From Tepidicaulis sp002389665 (GTDB lineage: Bacteria; Pseudomonadota; Alphaproteobacteria; Parvibaculales; Parvibaculaceae): a stretch of DNA of 64,000 nucleotides. The DNA lies in NCBI RefSeq assembly GCF_965222285.1, contig NZ_OZ244942.1, positions 2,604,001 through 2,668,000 of the forward strand. The letters run 5' to 3'. A program made the position numbers and the translations under genes. Positions 39,270 to 47,000 of this stretch are shown here, one piece after another. The notes under the pieces are model-generated. The model saw only the letters and a list, made by a program, of their open reading frames with translations, had not been told where the DNA came from and made no database searches. Within the stretch, counting starts at the first letter, position 1; every line of letters starts with the position of its first letter.

Positions 39270-40187
39270 ATGGCCTCGTCCCAGAGCCCTGTTACCAAGA
39301 GCCCGGCCAAGAAAAGCCCCGCCGTTAAAACAGTCGTCTTTCCCGTTGCCGGTCTCGGTACGCGCTTTTTGCCCGCCACCAAGGCGATCCCGAAGGAAAT
39401 GCTGCCCGTGGTGGACCGCCCGCTCATCCAATATGCCGTGGATGAGGCGGCGGAAGCCGGGATCGAGCATTTCGTTTTCGTCACCGGCCGGGGCAAGGCG
39501 GCCATCGAGGACCATTTCGACCGCGCTTTCGAGCTTGAAACCACGCTGGAAAACAAGGGCAAGACGGACGCGCTGAAAGAGCTTGTCGCCAGCCGCCCAC
39601 GGCCAGGCCAGATGAGCTTTACCCGCCAGCAGGAACCGCTCGGCCTTGGCCATGCGATCTGGTGCGCCAAGGACATTATCGGCGACAGCCCCTTTGCCGT
39701 GGTGCTGCCGGACGAATTGATGCACGGCACGCCGGGCTGCCTTGCCCAGATGGTGGAAACTTATAAAGAACGCGGCGGCAATGTCGTGGCGGTGCAGGAA
39801 GTGCCCCATGAACACACCTCCCGCTACGGCATTATCGATCCCGGCACTGATGACGGCACCGTCTCGGAAGTGCGCGGCATGGTCGAAAAACCCAAACCCG
39901 ATGCCGCTCCCTCCAATCTTGCCATTGTCGGGCGCTATATCCTGCAGCCCGACGTCTTCGTGCCGCTGTCGGAAGGCCGGCGCGGGGCAGGCGATGAGAT
40001 CCAGCTTACCGACGCCATGGCCGAACTGATCGGCCGCCAGCCCTTCCATGCGCTGCGCTTCGGCGGGCGGCGCTTCGACTGCGGCAATAAAGTCGGTTTT
40101 CTGGAAGCCAATCTGGCGCTTGCCCTCGAACGCGAGGACATGGAAGCGGATTTGCGTCAGGTCCTTACCCGCTATCAAACGAAATAA
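39270..40187 (+). CDS. galU: UTP--glucose-1-phosphate uridylyltransferase
   Basis: Forms UDP-glucose from glucose-1-phosphate and UTP. The nucleotidyltransferase signature GLGTRFLPATKAIPKEMLP follows a 20-residue Lys/Ser-rich extension; later motifs are GLGHAIWCAKDIIGDSPFAVVLPDE, GMVEKPKP and FDCGNKVGFLEAN. 305 residues. ATG with AAGGAAG upstream. ugd follows after 39 bp, so the pair turns glucose-1-phosphate into UDP-glucuronate. Confidence 0.96.
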   Translation: MASSQSPVTKSPAKKSPAVKTVVFPVAGLGTRFLPATKAIPKEMLPVVDRPLIQYAVDEAAEAGIEHFVFVTGRGKAAIEDHFDRAFELETTLENKGKTDALKELVASRPRPGQMSFTRQQEPLGLGHAIWCAKDIIGDSPFAVVLPDELMHGTPGCLAQMVETYKERGGNVVAVQEVPHEHTSRYGIIDPGTDDGTVSEVRGMVEKPKPDAAPSNLAIVGRYILQPDVFVPLSEGRRGAGDEIQLTDAMAELIGRQPFHALRFGGRRFDCGNKVGFLEANLALALEREDMEADLRQVLTRYQTK

Positions 40188-40226
40188 CCACCAGGCTCAC
40201 CCCGCCCTTTCAAGGAGAACAGGTTC

Positions 40227-41537
40227 ATGCGCGTTGCAATGATCGGCACCGGATATGTAGGCCTTGTGTCCGGCGCGTGTTTTGCCGATTTCGGGCATGA
40301 AGTCGTTTGCGTGGACAAAGACGCGTCCAAGATAGAGGCGCTGGAGCGCGGCGAAATTCCGATCTATGAGCCCGGCCTCGACGTGCTGGTGAACGGCAAC
40401 CGCTTTGCCGGCCGGCTTTCTTTCTCCACCGATCTCGGGCCTGCCGTGCGCGGCGCCGATGTGGTTTTCATTGCCGTCGGCACGCCCTCGCGGCGCGGGG
40501 ACGGCCATGCCGATCTTTCCTATGTCTTTGCCGCCGCAGAGGAAGTGGCCGATGCGATGAGCGGCTATACGCTCGTCGTCAATAAATCGACCGTGCCGGT
40601 GGGCACCGGCGACAAGGTGGAAGAACTCATTCGCGCGCGCAAACCGCAAGCCGACTTCGATGTCGCCTCCAACCCGGAGTTTCTGCGCGAAGGCTCGGCC
40701 ATCGAAGACTTCAAACGCCCCGACCGCGTCGTCGTCGGCACGGGCTCGGAGCGCGCCAAGGAGCTGATGAACCAGCTCTACCGCCCGCTTTTTTTGAACG
40801 AAACGCCGATCCTCTTCACCGCGCGGCGCACGGCCGAGGTGATCAAATATGCGGCGAACGCCTTCCTTGCGACAAAAATCTCCTTCATCAACGAGATCGC
40901 CGATCTCTGCGAAAAGGTGGACGCGGATGTGCAAGCCGTCGCCAAGGGCATCGGCCTCGATAAACGCATCGGCGGCAAGTTTCTGCATGCAGGCCCCGGT
41001 TATGGCGGTTCCTGCTTTCCCAAAGACACGCTCGCGCTTCTGCGCACCGCCGAGGAAACCGGCGCCAGCCTTTCCATTGTGGATGCCGCTTCAAGCAGCA
41101 ATGCGGAGCGCAAGAAGCGCATGGCGGAAAAAATCATCGCAGCCTGCGGCGGCGATGTGAAAGGCCAGACGCTGGCCGTGCTCGGCGTCACCTTCAAACC
41201 CAATACCGACGACATGCGCGATGCCCCGAGCCTCGACATCATCCCGGCTTTGCAAAAAGCGGGCGCGCATATCCGCGCCTATGATCCCGAAGGCATGGAA
41301 GAGGCGAGCCCCCTCCTGCCCGGCACCGAATGGATGAAGGATGAGAACGAGGCCATGAAAGGCGCCGACGCGCTGATCATTCTGACGGAATGGAACCAGT
41401 TCCGCGCGCTCGATCTTGGCCATCTGCGCGAAAGCCTGCGCAAACCCATTATCGTCGATCTGCGCAATATCTATACGCGCGAGGAAATGAAGAAGGCGGG
41501 CCTTGCCTACCATTCGGTCGGGCGCGCACCCGCCTGA
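40227..41537 (+). CDS. ugd: UDP-glucose 6-dehydrogenase
   Basis: Oxidises UDP-glucose to UDP-glucuronate with two NAD. N-terminal Rossmann motif GTGYVGLVSGACFADFGHEV; catalytic Cys in GYGGSCFPKDTLAL; C-terminal domain with GVTFKPNTDDMRDAPSLDI. 436 residues, full length. AAGGAG lies seven bases before the ATG. Its product is the substrate of the UDP-glucuronate epimerase encoded at 53.5 kb, which points to a uronic-acid-containing surface polymer. Confidence 0.97.
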   Translation: MRVAMIGTGYVGLVSGACFADFGHEVVCVDKDASKIEALERGEIPIYEPGLDVLVNGNRFAGRLSFSTDLGPAVRGADVVFIAVGTPSRRGDGHADLSYVFAAAEEVADAMSGYTLVVNKSTVPVGTGDKVEELIRARKPQADFDVASNPEFLREGSAIEDFKRPDRVVVGTGSERAKELMNQLYRPLFLNETPILFTARRTAEVIKYAANAFLATKISFINEIADLCEKVDADVQAVAKGIGLDKRIGGKFLHAGPGYGGSCFPKDTLALLRTAEETGASLSIVDAASSSNAERKKRMAEKIIAACGGDVKGQTLAVLGVTFKPNTDDMRDAPSLDIIPALQKAGAHIRAYDPEGMEEASPLLPGTEWMKDENEAMKGADALIILTEWNQFRALDLGHLRESLRKPIIVDLRNIYTREEMKKAGLAYHSVGRAPA

Positions 41538-41563
41538 GAGCAAGCCTGCCGCTCACACGAGAC

Positions 41564-42811
41564 TTAGAGGTCGGTGCGAATGAAGACACCGATCAGATTC
41601 TCGTCGTAATCCTCTCCCAGATCCGTCGAATCCCGGCTCGTGAACTTGTAATTGAGCCCGAAGCGGAAATGGCGGTTCATGAGATAGGTGCCGCCGAAGC
41701 CGAACGTATAAGTATCGTCCTCGCGCGAGGACCCGATAAAGTCTTCGTTCTCATAAGAGGCATCGGCGGTAAGAATGAGATTGCGCAGCAGCTCGTGATC
41801 AACCGCAGCGCCAAATGCCGTGCGCTCATTGCCCGAGGCGCCTGCCTCGATCGTTTCTTCAAGATCGGAGAGCGCGGTAAAGCGCAGCGTCGTCAGCGGC
41901 GTTGCATACCAATTGAGATTGGCGCCGTAAGAGACACCGCTCACATCTTCAAGCGCAGCGGCATCATATTGCTGCTCGCGGTAGCCTACATAGACCTGCC
42001 CGTCCACAAGGCGGGTCAGTTTCAAGTCCACACCGCCGCGCAGCTCATAGCCTTCCGAGTCGCGTTTCGCGCCAAGGGCCGGGTCGATCCGGTCATAGTC
42101 GCGCTGATTGACCTCAGCCACAGCGAAAAGATTCGTGTCGGGCGAGACCTCATACCCCAGCTTGAACTGGGCGAGATATTCTTCCCGGTCACGGAAGTCA
42201 TTGTCGATCGTTCCCCCGCCGGTGCGCGCCACATCTTCATAATCGACATCGGCATAGCGCCCGCCAAGCGCCACGGAAAAGCGGTTGAAGCGCTGAGCAA
42301 GCTCGAAACCGGTCTCGATAATATCGTACTGGGTGGGCTCTTCTGCGGCGGCAAAGGCGTCGGGCTCGCCGCGCTCTTCATGTTCGCGCCGGTAGCCTGC
42401 ATCGAGGGCCAGCGTGGTGTTACGGGTAATGTCGATCCGTCCGTCCGCGCCAAGCGCCCAGTCCGTCGCGTTCTCATCGCTCTCCTGCGCATGAAAGCGC
42501 GTGTCGAGCGAGCCGCGCAGACGCAGCTGATGGCGCGACCAGGTGGAGGTCACGGTAATATCCGGCGCGACGGAGGTAATGATATCGGACTTCTTGTTCG
42601 TCTCGCTGGCGAACACGTTGTCGGTATAGGTCTCGCTGACCTTGACGCCTGCCTTGATCTCGAAAGCGCCGAGGCGCACCCCGTCCGGGTCATAGGCCGG
42701 GCGCAGCCGGTCGAGCACGCCGACGCCGCGCAAATCCTCCTGCCCGTATACCGCGCCAGGCACGGCAAGACACAAAAGACCAAGCGGCAGTGCTTTGCGC
42801 CAATGAACCAT
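41564..42811 (-). CDS. Outer-membrane beta-barrel protein (BBP2-like)
   Basis: A 415-residue exported protein. The start at 42811 gives a signal peptide (ALPLGLLCLAVPGAVYG), then alternating polar/aromatic beta-strand segments and a final strand ending FIRTDL with a terminal hydrophobic pattern, as in outer-membrane barrels. It fits the putative beta-barrel porin 2 family often found in exopolysaccharide clusters, and here it is flanked by ugd and kdsD. It may be a polysaccharide export or porin component; this is inferred. The sequence upstream of 42811 in the same frame has no signal-like features. Confidence 0.82.
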   Translation of the reverse strand: MVHWRKALPLGLLCLAVPGAVYGQEDLRGVGVLDRLRPAYDPDGVRLGAFEIKAGVKVSETYTDNVFASETNKKSDIITSVAPDITVTSTWSRHQLRLRGSLDTRFHAQESDENATDWALGADGRIDITRNTTLALDAGYRREHEERGEPDAFAAAEEPTQYDIIETGFELAQRFNRFSVALGGRYADVDYEDVARTGGGTIDNDFRDREEYLAQFKLGYEVSPDTNLFAVAEVNQRDYDRIDPALGAKRDSEGYELRGGVDLKLTRLVDGQVYVGYREQQYDAAALEDVSGVSYGANLNWYATPLTTLRFTALSDLEETIEAGASGNERTAFGAAVDHELLRNLILTADASYENEDFIGSSREDDTYTFGFGGTYLMNRHFRFGLNYKFTSRDSTDLGEDYDENLIGVFIRTDL

Positions 42812-43007
42812 TTCCGCCCCGACTGCTGGGTTCCCCGATTTCAACCGGTAAAGACTACCGCTAGTATGTTTACAGGGGGTTAACCATGGACTATCAGAAG
42901 ATCGGCTCGCCCCCGGTAACAAGTTGGAATATAAAGGCTTTCCAAGTTTGCCGGCCGCCGGCCGCGTTTACCCGCTATCTGCCCGCTACCTGAAAGACGT
43001 AAATCTC

Positions 43008-43976
43008 ATGGCTTCCAAGACAGTGCCCGCCCATGTGGCTTCCGCCAAACGCACCATCGAAGTGGAGATCAAGGGGCTGGAGGCGCTCGCCGCCTCGCTG
43101 AACGGAACCTTCGAGGAAGCGGTGGAAAAGCTCGCCGACCTGAAAGGCCGGCTCATCGTCACGGGCATGGGGAAAAGCGGCCATATCGGGCGGAAGATCG
43201 CCGCCACCCTAGCCTCCACCGGCACACCGGCCCAGTTCGTCCATCCGGGCGAAGCAAGCCACGGCGATCTCGGCATGATCACGGCGGAGGACGGCATTCT
43301 GGCGCTCTCCTGGGGCGGGGAATCCGCCGAGCTGCGCGATATCCTGGCCTATGCCAAACGCTTCAAGATCCCGCTCATCGCCATCACCTCACGCGCGCAA
43401 AGCACGCTCGGCGCTGCGGCAGATGTGGTGCTGGAAATGCCCCAGGCACAGGAAGCCTGCGCCATCGGCATGGCGCCCACCACCTCCACCACCATGCAGC
43501 TGGCGCTCGGCGATGCGCTCGCCATTGCGCTGATGGAAAAGAAGGGTTTTGCCGCCACCGATTACAAACTCTTTCATCCGGGCGGCAAGCTCGGCGCCAT
43601 GCTGCAGCATGTGCGCGACGTCATGCATAAGAGCAGCGACATTCCGCTGGTGCCCGAAGGCACGCTGATGAGCGATGCCATCATCGAGATGACGCAAAAG
43701 CGTCTCGGCTGCGTCGGCGTGACGGATGGCAAGGGCGCGCTCACGGGGCTCGTCACGGACGGCGATTTGCGCCGCCATATGGGCGAGGGCATTCTGCAAA
43801 CCCCCGTCGATGCGATCATGACGAAATCGCCGAAAGTCATCGGGCCGGACATGCTGGCCGCCGAAGCGCTGAGCAAGCTCAACGAAAATAAGATCACGAG
43901 CTTCTTCGTGGTGGAGGACGGCAAGCCCGTCGGCCTCGTCCATATCCACGATTTCCTGCATATCGGCGTCGTTTAA
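43008..43976 (+). CDS. kdsD: KpsF/GutQ-type arabinose-5-phosphate isomerase
   Basis: Converts ribulose-5-phosphate to arabinose-5-phosphate for Kdo synthesis. SIS domain with VTGMGKSGHIGRKIAATLAS and HPGEASHGDLG, conserved STTTMQLALGDALA, then two CBS domains (MHKSSDIPLVPEG; VDAIMTKSPKVI). 322 residues from the ATG at 43008; an upstream in-frame ATG at 42924 would add 28 residues without family similarity. Divergent from the barrel gene. Could serve LPS Kdo or a Kdo-bearing capsule. Confidence 0.93.
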   Translation: MASKTVPAHVASAKRTIEVEIKGLEALAASLNGTFEEAVEKLADLKGRLIVTGMGKSGHIGRKIAATLASTGTPAQFVHPGEASHGDLGMITAEDGILALSWGGESAELRDILAYAKRFKIPLIAITSRAQSTLGAAADVVLEMPQAQEACAIGMAPTTSTTMQLALGDALAIALMEKKGFAATDYKLFHPGGKLGAMLQHVRDVMHKSSDIPLVPEGTLMSDAIIEMTQKRLGCVGVTDGKGALTGLVTDGDLRRHMGEGILQTPVDAIMTKSPKVIGPDMLAAEALSKLNENKITSFFVVEDGKPVGLVHIHDFLHIGVV

Positions 43977-44008
43977 ACGTCCCGACTTTTTTCAGGCTCA
44001 AAACAAAA

Positions 44009-44036
44009 AACCGGCCCCGAAGGGCCGGCTTTCTTT
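44009..44036. terminator. Bidirectional terminator, kdsD / adhesin gene
   Basis: CCGGCCC and GGGCCGG arms around a 4-base loop, with A-run before and TTTCTTTT after, lie between the convergent kdsD and adhesin genes. Confidence 0.88.
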
Positions 44037-44063
44037 TGACCGGATGGGTTTGGCTTAGTGCCC

Positions 44064-47000
44064 TTACTGGGCCATCGCCATTTCCTGCTCTTCCTCGCTC
44101 ACACCCTCATTGAGGTCGATCACGATGGCCGAGTAGCCTTCCGCCAGCAGCGCGCCGAGACGCTGGACCGAGCGCACGAAGATTACGCGCGGCGCCGCCC
44201 CTTCGCTGCCCTCGCCCGCTGCCGGGCTGATGAGGCCGATGGCAAGACCCTGCGGCAGAACGATCTCACCCGTATCCGTCACGATCGCGCCGGCCGGCAG
44301 GGTGAAGCCTTCCACCACGATCTGGTTGAAGTCGGCATCGCTCGAGCCCACCACCGTCTGGCCGTTCACTTTCAGCGAGCCGCTGCCGCTGGTGTTGAGG
44401 CCGGAGGGATTGCCCGTCACGCTGCCGCCCGAAGCGTTCACCGTGAAGCCGCCGCCGCTCAGGTTCGTGTTGACCGTGCCGGCATTGATCGTGCCGCCGC
44501 TGCCGGCGCTCACATTACCGCTCACACTGTTTTGCGCGGTGATGTTGGCCGTCTGGTTCGCCGTGACGTTGGAGTTCACGTTCTGGCCCGCCAGCGTCAC
44601 GTTGTTGCCGGAAACGTTACCCGACACGTTACCGCCGGAATTCACGGTGACGTTGCCGCCCGAATTGATCGGGCCGCTCGCATTCCCGCCGACCGTGCTG
44701 CTCACGTTACCGCCGGCATTCAGCGTTTCATCCGTGAAGGTCTGGTTGCCGGTCATCGTGCCGTTATAGTCACCGGCAAGCCAGACCGTTGCCGCGGAGA
44801 AGTCATCCGCGTTCACCGTCAGACCGCCGAGCTGAACAGCCTGCGTGCCCGCATTCTGGATCGAGACGTCCCCGTTGGAGCTCTTCGCGCCTGCGCCATT
44901 ACCGGCGATCAGGTTGAGGCTCTGAGCGCCATTGGCGGTGCCGAAAATATTCCCCGTGAAGGTGATATTGCCGGCCTGGGTTCCGGAGATCGTGCTGTTG
45001 AAGCTGGTCAGCCCCTGGGTCAGCGTCACCGGCCCGCCGAAGGTCAGGCTATTGGCGTTGTAATTGGTGCCCGTCAGCGTGGTGCCCGCCCCCGTGATGG
45101 AGGTGGCGCCAAGGCGCGCCGTGCCGCCAAGCGAGCCGAAGGACGCCGTGCCGCCCGCATTGACCGTCAGCGTCTGCGCGCCTGCCGTCTCGGCGTCGAT
45201 AGCACCGGCCGTAATCGTGGCCGGGCCCGTCGTCGTCAGCGTGAGATTGTCGCCGAGGATGATCGGTGCGCCGAAGGTGAAGCCCGAAACGGCGGAGCTA
45301 AAGGAACCGCCGATCATGCTGCCCGCGCCGTTCAGCGTCAGGCCGCCGACCGTGGCGTTCTGGCCGAGAATATTGACCAGATCACCTGTCGTTGCAGTGC
45401 CGGCATAGGTGCCCTCGGCAACCTGGACGTACCCGCCCGCGACCACGGAGTTGAAGGCGGCCTGGATGGACGCCAGTGTTGAGAGCAAGCTTCCCTGGTT
45501 GCTATCCGAACCCGCATTAGAAACGGCGACATGGGTGCGGTTAGAAGAAGTGTAGCCCTGATCCTGAACAGACCACCCATCGTTAGCAGAGCTCAGATCT
45601 AACAATGCTTGCTGCCAGGCAAGGGAAGGAGCCGCACCCAAAAGCCCTTGACCCGAAGTAACCGTCACCCCGTCCCAGTATCCATTCAAATGAAGGTTTA
45701 CCCCCCACTCGTTTCCAAACTGACCTTCCTCATTGTTTGCAATCGTAATGCCTGCGCCATCCGTATATTGGACGGAAATACCGCTTTTCGTATTATCAAT
45801 AACGTTATTCGAAACTACACCGGTATTGCGCCCGTCAATGAGAATACCGTTCCTGACGCCCAGAATATTGTTGTTTGTGATTTCGAAATTCTCTGAACCG
45901 TTCAGGACTGCAATCCCGCGCGTAATTACATTGCCCCACGAATAGGTGGTATACGCCTCATCGGCAAGTCCGATGATATCGAAGCCAGAAATAGAGACAC
46001 CATCTGCTTGTATTTCGAAGCCATTCAGGCCTGCCGCAACGTCAATCACTGCGCCAACCGCACCGGATACTGTAAGGTCGTTTTTGTTTACCCGCACACC
46101 GCCATCATAGCTCCCAGCGAGAACATTGATGTTGTTGCCATCATCAGCTGCATCAACTGCCGCCTGGATAGACATGGCTGTACCGCTATGAGTGCCAACA
46201 TAGAAATTCCCGTCGAAATCAGTGCCGTTCCAGCCGCCAATGACGCTGGAATCCGTAACCGTATCGTTGAGATTAACTGCGTAATTAAGCGCATCAGCCA
46301 GCGAGGTGCGGAAGAAAGTGAATTGATCACCAATGCCGTCATTATTATGGCCATTCGCCCCATTGCGGAAATCCGCGTTCTCTACGATATGCGTAAAGCC
46401 GATCAGGTTCAAAGTGCCAAAATCAAGACCATTTGGCCCCACTTTATTCTGCGGATGAGTGCCGTCCGACTCATCTTGCGCAAACAGACCATTGAACTCG
46501 TTAAACGTATTTTCAGCCGCATTGATATTGATGTTCGTTGTTTGCTGATCATACGACCGGTTAGCCTGATAAAGCGCAACGCCCCCCCACAAGTTATCCC
46601 TCGTCGTAACACCAGTCAGCCAAACATCTGCACTATCTGTGATCTGGATACCTGCGCCCGCAGTTCCCTGACCATCCGCCGTGACATTCGTAATATGGGC
46701 ATCAACGACACCATTCAGGTCAAGCTCAGCCCGGCCCGATCCCTGGATCGTCACATCAGAAATATTAAACGTATTGAGACGGTTAGAAGCTGCTCCCGTC
46801 GGGCTGACCTTGATGCCATAAGAAGAACTGAGGTTGGCACTGGGTCCGTTCAACGTGAAATCGCTTAGCGTAACATTGTTGCTCGTAACTTGGATGCCAT
46901 ACCCACTTGTCGCAGCATTGATAATGGTGCCTGTTTGACTTTCACCCGTAAGTGTCAGGCTCTTGGAAATATCGAGCGTCGATCCCAGCGTATAAGTGCC

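Noticed and set aside
36366..44000. Complete capsule or exopolysaccharide biosynthesis cluster
   Set aside because: Only precursor genes and one barrel protein are present; no glycosyltransferase, flippase, polymerase or chain-length regulator was found, so the polymer cannot be named.
44058..45482. 474-codon frame antisense to the adhesin C-terminal region
   Set aside because: Arg/Ala/His-rich mirror of repetitive sequence; no start signal or domain.
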